39,141 bases of DNA from Dehalococcoidia bacterium (GTDB taxonomy: Bacteria > Chloroflexota > Dehalococcoidia > UBA2979). The position numbers and the translations under genes were made by a program. The stretch is taken from contig JANQNP010000086.1 in assembly GCA_028279505.1 (NCBI GenBank), positions 1 through 39,141 on the forward strand, read 5' to 3'. The notes under the pieces were generated by a model. The model saw only the letters and a program-made list of their open reading frames with translations. It was not told the DNA's origin and did no database searches. Shown in pieces: positions 7,385-15,393 of the stretch (positions are counted from its first letter, which is position 1; each line of letters begins with the position of its first letter).

Positions 7385-8845
7385 ATGTCTCTCCTTTGGG
7401 CGCGCCTGCTGGTCTTCGGCTCCTCGGCGGCCGTGCTGGTGCTGGAGATCCTCGCCGGGCGGCTCATGGCTCCCTACGTGGGGGTCACGCTGGAGACGTT
7501 CACGGGAATCATCGGCGTCGTGCTGGCCGGGATCGCGGCCGGTGCGTGGGTCGGCGGGGTCGCCGCCGATCGATTCACGCCTGAGCGCTTGCTGGGGCCG
7601 ATGCTGGTGGTCTCCGGCGCGCTCGTGCTCGCGGCGCCGACGTTGGTGACCTGGGTCGGCCCTTCGATGCGCGCCGCCGGGCCGGTCGAGATCACGTTGC
7701 TGACGGGGAGCGCGTTCCTCGCACCGTCGATCACGCTGTCGACGATTCCGCCGATCATCGTAAAGCTACGGCTGCGCTCGCTCGACGAGACCGGCAGCGT
7801 GGTCGGTTCGTTCTCGGCGATCGGCACGGTCGGGGCTCTGGCGGGGACCTTCGTGACCGGCTTCGTGCTGCTGGCGGCGATGCCGTCGCGGTCGCTGGTG
7901 CTGGTCGTCGGTGCATTGCTGCTCGTCGTCGGGCTGCCGTTGCTGGCTCGCTCAGCCTCGAGAGGTATGGCGGCGCTCGGTGTCGTTGCGACGATTGGCG
8001 CCGGTGGTGGGCTGTTCCTCGAGGATGGGCCCTGCGATGTGGAGACGACGTATTTCTGCGCCTCGATCGAGGTGGACCCGGCGAACCCAAGCGGGCGGAC
8101 GCTCCGCCTCGACACGCTGCGGCATAGCTACGTGGACCTCGAGGATCCGACGTACCTCGACTTTCGCTACCTGCGGATCATGGCGGACGTGGTCGCGGAG
8201 CTGCCGGCTGGGCCGCTCGACATCGCGTACATCGGTGGCGGCGGCTTCACGATGCCGCGCTACGTCGCCGAGGTGCGGCCGGGGTCGACCGCGCTCGTGT
8301 TCGAGATCGACGGGGAGCTGATCGAGCTGGTCGAGGACGAGCTCGGGTTGGTACTGACAGACGATCTCCGGGCGGAGGTCGGCGACGCGCGGCTCGCGTT
8401 GCCCGATCAGGCCGACGGCGCCTTCGACGTGGTCGTCGGCGACGCGTTCGGTGGGCTCAGCGTGCCGTGGCACCTGACGACCCGTGAGTTCTTGCGGGAG
8501 ATCGACCGCGTGTTGGCCGACGGTGGCGTGTACGTGATCAACCTGATCGACTACCCGCCGCTCGGCTTCGCGCGCGCCGAGGCGGCGACGTTCCTCGATG
8601 CGTTCGAGCACGTTGCCGTGGTGTCGACGTTCGAACGGCTGAACGGCGATCGCGGTGGCAACTACGTGCTGGTCGGTTCGCAGTCACCGCTCGACTGGAC
8701 CTCGATTGCGACGCGGATCCTCGAGCGCGGTGGGTTCGACGCCGTGCTCGCGGGGGCGGACGCGGCGGCGTTCGCCGACGGTGCGCGGGTGCTGCGTGAC
8801 GACTTCGCGCCGGTGGACCAGCTGCTGAGCCGGCCACCTGGCTAG
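7385..8845 (+). CDS. Membrane-fused spermidine synthase-like protein
   Basis: The 486-residue protein joins about seven hydrophobic helices (residues about 1-220) to a spermidine synthase-like Rossmann domain. This is the fused MFS/spermidine synthase architecture common in environmental bacteria. In the soluble part, IAYIGGGGFTMPRYVAE is the nucleotide-binding glycine loop, LVFEIDGELIELVEDEL follows strand 2, and VVVGDAFGG occupies the gatekeeper-loop position. It is unclear whether it makes polyamines; many fused members have no proven activity. The ATG at 7385 starts the protein just before the first helix. An in-frame GTG at 7322 would add 21 polar residues and is less likely. It is convergent with the HEPN gene: the stop codons sit in a 10-bp palindrome, TAGCGCGCTA (8843-8852). 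Confidence 0.85.
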   Translation: MSLLWARLLVFGSSAAVLVLEILAGRLMAPYVGVTLETFTGIIGVVLAGIAAGAWVGGVAADRFTPERLLGPMLVVSGALVLAAPTLVTWVGPSMRAAGPVEITLLTGSAFLAPSITLSTIPPIIVKLRLRSLDETGSVVGSFSAIGTVGALAGTFVTGFVLLAAMPSRSLVLVVGALLLVVGLPLLARSASRGMAALGVVATIGAGGGLFLEDGPCDVETTYFCASIEVDPANPSGRTLRLDTLRHSYVDLEDPTYLDFRYLRIMADVVAELPAGPLDIAYIGGGGFTMPRYVAEVRPGSTALVFEIDGELIELVEDELGLVLTDDLRAEVGDARLALPDQADGAFDVVVGDAFGGLSVPWHLTTREFLREIDRVLADGGVYVINLIDYPPLGFARAEAATFLDAFEHVAVVSTFERLNGDRGGNYVLVGSQSPLDWTSIATRILERGGFDAVLAGADAAAFADGARVLRDDFAPVDQLLSRPPG

Positions 8846-8849
8846 CGCG

Positions 8850-9266
8850 CTAAGGACCGCCGCCGGCGATGGTGTCGAGCCGGCCGTCGACGAAGCGCAG
8901 GACCTCGGTGGCGATCGCGATCGCGCCGTTGGCGTCGGTCTCGTCGTAGACCTCGGAGGGGACGCCGGCGGGGATGCCGCTCGGGTAGCGGGCGCCGAGG
9001 AAGTGCTTGTCGAGGTGGGCGGCGGTCGACTTCACGAGGTCGAAGGAGGGGTCGAGGGCCATCGCGTCCTCGCAGAGGTCGGCCAGGCCGTTGCCCCAGA
9101 CCAGCTCGGCGCCACGGGCGTAGAGGTAGGCGACGACGGCCTTCTCGGCGGCCTGGTGGCTGAAGAAGCAGGCAGGGGCGTAGCGGCCGCCGTCGGCGCA
9201 GTGCCGCGCATCCTCGAGGTCAAAGGCGGCCTGTAGCCGCCAGCGGTCAGCTTCAGTCGGTGGCAT
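8850..9266 (-). CDS. HEPN domain protein (COG2250-like)
   Basis: This 138-residue all-helical protein has the HEPN core APACFFSHQAAEKAVVAYL (residues 30-48) and a later HLDKHFLGARYPSG stretch (84-97) that is usual in COG2250 HEPN proteins paired with MNT nucleotidyltransferases. In toxin HEPN RNases the active site is R-x4-6-H. No arginine in this protein is followed by His at that spacing; the nearest is Arg28 with His37, eight apart. RNase activity is therefore doubtful. The ATG at 9266 lies inside the end of the MNT gene (14-bp overlap), so the two are translationally coupled. The frame runs on upstream, but that part duplicates the MNT reading in another frame. It is the last gene of the minus-strand group. 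Confidence 0.8.
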   Translation of the reverse strand: MPPTEADRWRLQAAFDLEDARHCADGGRYAPACFFSHQAAEKAVVAYLYARGAELVWGNGLADLCEDAMALDPSFDLVKSTAAHLDKHFLGARYPSGIPAGVPSEVYDETDANGAIAIATEVLRFVDGRLDTIAGGGP

Positions 9267-9606
9267 ACGCGGGCTCCCCGTGTGCGAGCGTGCGGGCGAG
9301 GGTGGGGTCGGCCTCGTGCAGCTCGTCGAACTCGTCCGGGGTGTAGACGAGGAAGTGCGTCTGCAACCTCGGGCGGAGGTGGTCGACGAAGAAGTCGGCG
9401 CGCCGGCGCCAAGGCTCCTCTGTCGGGTGGACGAGGAGTAGCTCGAGCGGGGTGTCGTGGCGCACGTCGCCACGAGCGAACGCGCCGGCGACGTAGAGGC
9501 GACGGGTGCCGAGGGGTGGGAGCTCCTCGACGAGGCGGGCGAGCTCTGCTTCGAGCATGGCGCGGCGCTGGTCGGCGAAGCCGATCATCATGGGCATCAG
9601 GGCCAC
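9253..9606 (-). CDS. MNT-type nucleotidyltransferase, degenerate active site
   Basis: The 117-residue protein matches the minimal nucleotidyltransferase (MNT) fold, partner of HEPN proteins; active MNT antitoxins AMPylate their HEPN toxin. The glycine-loop region reads LYVAGAFARGDVRHD (residues 38-51). In active enzymes the pattern is GS-x10-D-x-D. Here the Ser is Ala42 and the two metal-binding Asp positions are Pro53 and Glu55 (TPLELLLV in place of SDxDLLV), so catalysis is predicted to be lost. The start may be GTG at 9606 or any of three ATGs within the next 19 bases; none has a strong ribosome site. It begins 34 bp after the NHL gene, in the same direction, and overlaps the HEPN gene by 14 bp. 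Confidence 0.75.
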   Translation of the reverse strand: MALMPMMIGFADQRRAMLEAELARLVEELPPLGTRRLYVAGAFARGDVRHDTPLELLLVHPTEEPWRRRADFFVDHLRPRLQTHFLVYTPDEFDELHEADPTLARTLAHGEPAYATD

Positions 9607-9640
9607 CGATCCGTGGGAACGGTCTGCGGGTGGCGTGGAC

Positions 9641-10672
9641 TCAGACGGTCGTTAGCGTAGGCGAACCCGGGTGCGGCATCACCTCGTCGGCGGTCAGCGG
9701 CACGGCGTCCTTCTGGTAGACCTGGAAGCGGTGGGAGCCGAAGTCACCGATGATCAGCCGCCCGTCGTCGTCGACGTGGACCGAGATCGGGAACCGCAAG
9801 CGCTTCTGCGCCTCGAGGGTGGTCATGTCGCGGAGCCGGAGCACGCGCGGGTTCGCGAGGATGTACTCGCGCCCCATCTTCGAGAGCGTCGCGTCGCCGG
9901 TGAACTGCTCGACGTAGCGGCCGTTGCGGTCGAAGAGCACGACGCGGTTGTTCGCACGGTCGGCGACGTAGATGTCGCCGTCTTTGTCGACGGCGATGCC
10001 CGCGGGGCGGTTGAGCTGGCCGTCGCCGCTGCCGCTCTCGCCGAAGCTCATGATGAAGTCGCCGTCCCCCGTGAACTTCTGGACGCGGTCGTTGCGCCAG
10101 TCGACGACGTAGATGTTGCCGCTGGCATCGAGCGTGATGCCCCAGGGTGAGTCGAACTCGCCGGGGCCGTCGCCGTGGCTGCCGAAGCCGGTGATGTAGT
10201 CGCCGTCCTTCGTGAAGAGCTGGACGCGGTGGTTCTGCGAGTCAGAGATCCAGAGCCGCTCTTCGGCGTCGAACGCCATGTGGGAGGGGCGGTTGAGCTG
10301 GCCGGGCTCGGAGCCGTGTTCGCCCCACTTCGCGATCTCATCGCCCTCGGCGGTCATGACGGTGATCCGGTGGGTTGCCTCGTCGGAGACGTAGAGGCGG
10401 CCGTCGCTGTCGCGCTCGAGGCCGGCCGGCCAGGTGAAGGAGCCGCCGACGGGGCCGAGATCCTCGTCGTCCCAGCTGATCGCGCGGATCGAGCCAGTCC
10501 CGTCAAACCTCGAGAGGGAGTAGATGCGGTGGTCGTCACCGATCGCGAAATCGACCGGGTACCAGGTGAGGCGGCGCATTCCGAGGGTGCGGACGTAGGG
10601 GAACCCGGCCCGCAGCAGCAGTTCGTAGTCGGCGACGTGGCCATTGCCGTTTGCGCTGTCGTTGTTTGTCAT
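9641..10672 (-). CDS. NHL-repeat beta-propeller protein
   Basis: This 343-residue protein has four clear NHL repeats, with units such as RPSHMAFDAEERLWISDSQN, SPWGITLDASGNIYVVDWRN and RPAGIAVDKDGDIYVADRAN, each followed by a (N/D)RVxxF strand. Weaker units at each end make a six-bladed propeller likely. NHL propellers usually bind proteins, glycans or RNA, and some are lyases or peptidyl-amidating enzymes; nothing here points to catalysis. No signal peptide is visible. The ATG at 10672 has GAGGAG nine bases upstream, which decides against the longer open frame. It lies 38 bp after the DUF1501 gene and 34 bp before the MNT gene, suggesting one operon. The DUF1800/DUF1501 context hints at a shared but unknown process. 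Confidence 0.85.
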   Translation of the reverse strand: MTNNDSANGNGHVADYELLLRAGFPYVRTLGMRRLTWYPVDFAIGDDHRIYSLSRFDGTGSIRAISWDDEDLGPVGGSFTWPAGLERDSDGRLYVSDEATHRITVMTAEGDEIAKWGEHGSEPGQLNRPSHMAFDAEERLWISDSQNHRVQLFTKDGDYITGFGSHGDGPGEFDSPWGITLDASGNIYVVDWRNDRVQKFTGDGDFIMSFGESGSGDGQLNRPAGIAVDKDGDIYVADRANNRVVLFDRNGRYVEQFTGDATLSKMGREYILANPRVLRLRDMTTLEAQKRLRFPISVHVDDDGRLIIGDFGSHRFQVYQKDAVPLTADEVMPHPGSPTLTTV

Positions 10673-10710
10673 CGCGGCGCTCCTCGGCGCTGGGGATTCG
10701 CGGTGGGTGG

Positions 10711-11865
10711 CTACGCGGCCGTCAGCTTGTACGGCGTGATCTGCTCGAAGGTCCCGTTCACGATGTGTGTGGGGTCCATCTTCATCCACTGCTCGATCAC
10801 GGTGCCGTAGATGCCGCGGAAGTCGATGGTGTGGCGCAGGTCCTCGCCATAGAGCCAGTCTTCTGGCTTCACGGACGGGTACTCCGAGTAGAGGCCGCCG
10901 TCGACGTGGTCGCCGATGATGTAGGCGCCGCCGCCGGAGCCGTGGTCGGTCCCCGAGCCGTTGTCCTTGATGCGGCGTCCGAACTCCGTGAAGACCATGA
11001 TGGTGACCTCCTCGGACGCGTCGTGTTCGCGAAGGTCGGCCATGAAGTCGGAGAGCGCCTGCGTCAGCTCGGTGAGCAGTCGCGGGTGCGTTTCCGGCTC
11101 GAGGGCGTGGTAGTCGTAGCCGGCGTGCTGCGTGTAGAAGATCCGCGTCCCGAGGCCGGCGGTGTGGACCCGGGCCACGTCGCGTAGCGCGTTGGCGATC
11201 GGGTTCGAGGCGTACTCGACCGACGAGCTGTAGCGCGACGGAACGTCGCGCAGCATGTCGATCCCGGTCAGCACGTCGCGCCCGGTCTGGGCGAGGTAAT
11301 CGCCGACGACCCCGGTGCCGACGCTGGGCGTGTACATGCGCTTGAAGATCTCGAGGTCTTGCTGGCGCTCCTGTTCGGCCTCGACCTTGGTCATGAGGCC
11401 GAACTGGTCGAGGTCGCCGACCGACGTCGCGGTGACGCCGGGCGCGGCGAGGGCGCGCGGGAGGCCGCGGCCGAAGCTGACGGCGGTCAGCGGGTTCTCG
11501 GTGTTCGGGTCGAGGTCGCGGGTGGCGCGGGCGAGCCAGCCCTCGGTCGAGACCTTGAGCGGCTCGGTGGTGTGCCAGATGTCCATCGCGCGGAAGTGCG
11601 AGCGGTTGGAGTTCTCGTAGCCGATGCCCTGGACAACGGCGACGTCGCCGGCGTCGTAGAGCTCCTTGAGCGCGCCGGCCGCCGGGTGCCAGCCGAGGTC
11701 GCCGCCGTCGCCGAGCGGTAGCACGTCCTCGGAAGCGACGCCGACGGTTGGGCGCGCCTCGCGGTAGTGCTCACTCGTGTGCGGGATCAGCGTGTTCATA
11801 AAATCGAGGCCGCCGGTCAGCTGGACGACTACCAGCACCGGGTCTTTGCCGTTGATCTTGGCCAT
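10711..11865 (-). CDS. DUF1501 family protein
   Basis: The 384-residue protein carries the DUF1501 hallmarks: VVVQLTGGLDFMNTLIP at residues 12-28 and VFTEFGRRIKDNGSGTDHGS at 291-310, followed by GGGAYIIGD. DUF1501 proteins have an alkaline phosphatase/sulfatase-like fold and nearly always accompany DUF1800; their reaction is not known. Many homologues carry a Tat signal peptide. This one starts at MAKINGKDPV with no signal, so it is predicted to be cytoplasmic. The ATG at 11865 has GAGGAG eight bases upstream. It sits 35 bp after the DUF1800 gene, in the standard order, and is followed by the NHL gene. Confidence 0.9.
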   Translation of the reverse strand: MAKINGKDPVLVVVQLTGGLDFMNTLIPHTSEHYREARPTVGVASEDVLPLGDGGDLGWHPAAGALKELYDAGDVAVVQGIGYENSNRSHFRAMDIWHTTEPLKVSTEGWLARATRDLDPNTENPLTAVSFGRGLPRALAAPGVTATSVGDLDQFGLMTKVEAEQERQQDLEIFKRMYTPSVGTGVVGDYLAQTGRDVLTGIDMLRDVPSRYSSSVEYASNPIANALRDVARVHTAGLGTRIFYTQHAGYDYHALEPETHPRLLTELTQALSDFMADLREHDASEEVTIMVFTEFGRRIKDNGSGTDHGSGGGAYIIGDHVDGGLYSEYPSVKPEDWLYGEDLRHTIDFRGIYGTVIEQWMKMDPTHIVNGTFEQITPYKLTAA

Positions 11866-11900
11866 CTGTCACTCCTCGGCGGCCCGCCGGCCGCAATCGG

Positions 11901-13304
11901 CTAGGCGAACTGGTACTCGGGGCTGGCGACGACCAGCTGCAACATACGGCCGATGCGAGCCTCGCTCTGCTCGCGGGCTTCGTCAGACTCGAACGTGAGG
12001 GGGCCGTCCTCCGAGGCGAACTCGCGGAGCACGCGGCGGGTGTCGTCGCTCGCCGGCACGGGGCCGGCGAGGTCGAGCACCTGGTCGACGAAGGCGTCCG
12101 GCTCGACTGCGCCGTCTGACGCCGCGATCCTCGAGACGATCGACTGGACACCGGGTTTCGAGGTGTCCATCACCTGCTCCACGGCGAAGTTGACCCGCTC
12201 GCTGAGCGTGCCGCCGTCGAGCCACTCCTTGCCGGTGTGCCAGCCCTCGACGCTGGGCGGGTCCATCAGCTTCTGGCCCATCGCGGCGGTGGCGGGCGAC
12301 CACGCGAGGATCGCGGGGTCGGGCTCTTGCGGCCAGTTGGCCAGTTTCACCGCCCCGCCGACGAACTCGGCCGGGCTCTTCACGCGCTCGAAACGGGCGC
12401 TCTTGAAGAAGTCCGAGTTCAGGAGCGTGCGCATGACCGCACGCATGTCGCCGTCCGACTGCTGGTAGCTCGCGACCAGCTCGTCGATTGCTGCCGGGTC
12501 CCGCGGCGGGTCGATGCTCCAGGCGGGGACCTGCTCCTCGTCGGCGACGAAGAAGTTGTACAGGTGCCGTCCGAGGAAGCGTGGGGTCGCCTCCTGCCGG
12601 ACGATGATGTCGATGATGTCCTCGCCGTTGAGGTTGCCGGTGACGCTGAGGAAGGTCTTTTCGCCGTCGTCGTGGTCGTCGGCGCGGTAGACGAACTTCG
12701 AGTCGTAGCCGCCGGTCGGGTAGAGGGGGATCGGCTGCTCGAAGGTCCAGCCGGTGAACGCGCGGGCGGCGGCCTTGATGTCGTCTTCGCTGTAGTTCCC
12801 GATGCCCATCGAGAACAGCTCGAGGAGCTCGCGGCCGTAGTTCTCATTGATGTCGCCGGCGTGGTTCTGGCAGTTGTCGAGCCAGGAAAGCATCGCCGGG
12901 TTCCGCGAGAGGTCGAGCAAGATCTGGCGCAGGTTGCCGAGACCGTTCTCACGGAACGACTGGATCTGGGTGATGATCGATGGCCCGTGCTCGCCCTTGT
13001 ACCAGCCGGTCGCGAAGACGTGGTGCCAGAAGAGCGCCATCTTCTCGCGCAGCGGGCTGCCGCCGTTCGCGATGTTGAAGATCCAGACGGAGCTGGTGCC
13101 GACGGGGACATCCGGGCTCCGGAGGGCCGGGATGTAGCGGTCGATCAGGTCCTCGTTCGGGTTCGGAGGAGGCTCGGGGTCGAGCAGCTCCTCGACGATC
13201 TCCTCGTACGGGCGATCCTCGAGGGCTTCGAGCTCGTCCCGGGTGGCGCCGACCCCGACGCGACGCATCAGATGGGCACGCAGTTCTATTGCTTCGCTAG
13301 CCAT
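11901..13304 (-). CDS. DUF1800 family protein
   Basis: The 467-residue protein shows the DUF1800 signatures FWHHVFAT (residues 92-99), NENYGRELLELFSMG (153-167) and ARAFTGW (180-186). DUF1800 proteins are widespread in environmental bacteria next to DUF1501; the function is unknown, though surface or export-related roles have been proposed. No signal peptide is present here, matching the missing signal in the DUF1501 partner. The ATG at 13304 has GGGGAG eight bases upstream, and an extended -10 promoter lies about 50 bp upstream. It is the first gene of the likely DUF1800-DUF1501-NHL-MNT-HEPN operon and is divergent from an unrecognised 570-residue protein. Confidence 0.9.
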   Translation of the reverse strand: MASEAIELRAHLMRRVGVGATRDELEALEDRPYEEIVEELLDPEPPPNPNEDLIDRYIPALRSPDVPVGTSSVWIFNIANGGSPLREKMALFWHHVFATGWYKGEHGPSIITQIQSFRENGLGNLRQILLDLSRNPAMLSWLDNCQNHAGDINENYGRELLELFSMGIGNYSEDDIKAAARAFTGWTFEQPIPLYPTGGYDSKFVYRADDHDDGEKTFLSVTGNLNGEDIIDIIVRQEATPRFLGRHLYNFFVADEEQVPAWSIDPPRDPAAIDELVASYQQSDGDMRAVMRTLLNSDFFKSARFERVKSPAEFVGGAVKLANWPQEPDPAILAWSPATAAMGQKLMDPPSVEGWHTGKEWLDGGTLSERVNFAVEQVMDTSKPGVQSIVSRIAASDGAVEPDAFVDQVLDLAGPVPASDDTRRVLREFASEDGPLTFESDEAREQSEARIGRMLQLVVASPEYQFA

Positions 13305-13352
13305 GTCGCTCCCCAGCCTCCGCCGCGGCAGGTTCGCAGTGCGGTAGCCCGC

Positions 13353-13361
13353 GTTATACCA
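13353..13361 (-). promoter_or_regulatory. Extended -10 promoter of the DUF1800 operon
   Basis: Read on the minus strand the sequence is TGG-TATAAC, an extended -10 element (TGnTATAAT with one mismatch), about 48 bp before the ATG of the DUF1800 gene. No good -35 hexamer lies 17 bp further upstream, as expected for extended -10 promoters. Start of transcription is inferred near 13346. A similar element, TGG-TACAAC, precedes the SDR gene at 27473. Confidence 0.5.
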
Positions 13362-13514
13362 AATGTGCTGGCCGGATCCGCGTTCGGGTAGGGACGTTGA
13401 TCGCCGGTCGCGTACGGTCCCGGACCGCGCGTCTCGTTTGGCCTCGGCTATCCTGCCGCCATTACGTATGTGGCACGTCCGCGCGATCGGCGTGGGCGCG
13501 CCGGAGGTGCGGCG

Positions 13515-15227
13515 ATGGCGACATCAACGATCGAGACGAGCAGCGGCGAAACCAGCGCGCGGTACGCGGAGCTGGAGGAGCGGATCATGGACCGCGACCA
13601 GGTCGCGGCGAGCGAGGTGTTCTATGACCTCGTCCGTGACGGGCGCCCGCTGACCGAGCTGATCCGCGAGACCGTCCGCGTGCACGCGCCGTACACGCAC
13701 GCGCCGTACCACCAGCGGATCGACGACGGGGTCGTTCGGTTCGTCAACAACGATCACTGCCTGCTCAGCGCGCGTGCCAGCCTGCGGATGCCGGAGTTCC
13801 TCCCGGAGCGGCTCCGCTTCCTGCCGATGGCGCAGACGATGTGGTACGTGCCGACCGGCCTGGATGCGTGGAGCCAGCTACTGGGGCGAGCGCCCGGACA
13901 CTACGGCCGTCGCGTCTACGACGAGTCGAAGTTTCCGGATCCGCCGCGGCCGACCCGCCACTGGGAGGACGCCGAGGCGATCGCGACCGACGGGACGCTG
14001 GATGAGCGGCTGAACCACTGGCTGACGCTGGTGCAGTACGGCCACGTCGAGGAGTCGTACGGCGTCTTCAAGGGGCTGCTCGCCGACCCCGCCGACCGGC
14101 CGCAGGTGCTGGCACAGTTGATGTTCGCGGGGCTGATCGACGTGCAGGACCGGATCTATATGAACCGGAGCTACACGACCGGTCACAAGTCGTACCGGGC
14201 GCGCGCGACGATCGAGCTGGCGGGCGCCCTCGGTTGGGAGAACGCGCACGACGTGATCTACGCCGGCGTGCCGGACATCGCGGTTGGGCCTCGCTGGTAC
14301 TCCGCGTACGAGATGGCCGGTGAGGTGATGTTGCGCCGGCTGGAGGCGGAGCCGCCGGCCTCGTCGCTGGCACCAACCGTGATCACGGGGCGCGACGAGG
14401 AGCTGTTCGCGCAGACCGAGGATCTCAGCGCCGCCGAGCGCGAGATGCTGCTGCACGCGATCCTCGAGGAGCACGAGCCGGCGTACCTGGAGGCGATCAT
14501 CAGCCTGCTGCTGGGCGGTCGCTCACCGCAGGCGATCCTCGACACGATCCAGATCGCGGCGGCGGAGGTAGTGCTGCGCTGCGGCGAGGGTCCGAGCTTC
14601 TCGATGCCGCAGCACGGCTACGAGTACACGAACACGCTGGCGTGGTTCTTCGCGAACTTCGAGCACAGGCACAAGACGAAGCTGCTGTTCGTCGCCGGGT
14701 CGTTCATCAACCAGTGCGCGCGCTGGGTGCGCGACACGCCGGGGAACGGGAAGCCGGTCTTCCGTGCGCCCGCCTCCACCGAGGGGATGTCGCGCGATCA
14801 GGTGCTCGCGCAGTTGGACGCTGCGACGACGTCGCTCGAACCCGACGAGGCGGCGAGCTGGGTGCAGGCGTACCTCGATGCGGGGCACGACCGTCGAGCG
14901 TTGATCGCGACGCTGGCCCTCGGTGCGGCGAAGCAGGGGAACGATCCGCACAACCAGGAGATCGGGCTCTGCATGATCGAGGACTACGGACGGACGTCGT
15001 CACCGCAGCGGGACCGGCTGCTCCTCGCGTGTGCCAAGCACACCGCCGGCCACTCGAAGTACGGCGATTCGCTCGAGTCGTACAACCGCTTCGCGGCGGC
15101 GTTCGACCTGCCGCCCTCGACGGGCGCAGCGGGCGCGGGTGACCCGCTGGAGGCGGTGCTCGAGGAGATGGAGCAGGTGCCGCTAGCGGATGAGGAAGCC
15201 GTCCCCGAGGGGCTGCTGACTTCGTAG
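13515..15227 (+). CDS. Conserved-looking protein of unknown function with N-terminal His cluster
   Basis: I do not recognise this 570-residue protein. It is soluble, with no signal peptide or membrane segment, and looks mostly alpha-helical. Near the N-terminus a run of histidines and carboxylates stands out: His57, His62 and His66 in VRVHAPYTHAPYHQRIDDG, then VNNDHCLL with His81. More such residues follow (HDVIYAGVPDIAVGPRWYSAYEM, and an FEHRHKTK stretch near residue 395). This could be a metal site, but that is inference. A distant relation to questin-oxidase-like helical enzymes crossed my mind, but I cannot support it. The ATG at 13515 has GGAGG seven bases upstream, which rules out the longer open frame from 13470. 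It is divergent from the DUF1800 operon across 210 bp and may share regulation with it. Confidence 0.75.
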   Translation: MATSTIETSSGETSARYAELEERIMDRDQVAASEVFYDLVRDGRPLTELIRETVRVHAPYTHAPYHQRIDDGVVRFVNNDHCLLSARASLRMPEFLPERLRFLPMAQTMWYVPTGLDAWSQLLGRAPGHYGRRVYDESKFPDPPRPTRHWEDAEAIATDGTLDERLNHWLTLVQYGHVEESYGVFKGLLADPADRPQVLAQLMFAGLIDVQDRIYMNRSYTTGHKSYRARATIELAGALGWENAHDVIYAGVPDIAVGPRWYSAYEMAGEVMLRRLEAEPPASSLAPTVITGRDEELFAQTEDLSAAEREMLLHAILEEHEPAYLEAIISLLLGGRSPQAILDTIQIAAAEVVLRCGEGPSFSMPQHGYEYTNTLAWFFANFEHRHKTKLLFVAGSFINQCARWVRDTPGNGKPVFRAPASTEGMSRDQVLAQLDAATTSLEPDEAASWVQAYLDAGHDRRALIATLALGAAKQGNDPHNQEIGLCMIEDYGRTSSPQRDRLLLACAKHTAGHSKYGDSLESYNRFAAAFDLPPSTGAAGAGDPLEAVLEEMEQVPLADEEAVPEGLLTS

Positions 15228-15321
15228 AGGCGCGCGGTGGGCGGCCCGCTGCGACGCTTCTCACTGGTTGTTCTGCTCTTCACATTCTGTTTGATCGTTA
15301 ACACATCTTTGCCGATCTGGT

Positions 15322-15347
15322 GGAACCGATCGGTGTTTGGCCTCGTT
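15322..15347 (+). promoter_or_regulatory. Possible ECF-sigma promoter before the DUF4349 lipoprotein gene
   Basis: GGAAC at 15322-15326 and CGTT at 15344-15347 are separated by 17 bases, matching the GGAAC-N16/17-CGTC layout of extracytoplasmic-function sigma promoters except for the last base. The ATG of the lipoprotein gene is 47 bp further on. The surrounding 15241-15320 stretch is clearly richer in A+T than its neighbours. I see no better sigma-70 promoter. Envelope-stress control of a cell-surface lipoprotein would make sense but is inference. Confidence 0.35.
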
Positions 15348-15393
15348 CAGTCGCTATCGACTGGCGCCCTTGGGCGTCGAGAGGGAGGGCGAC

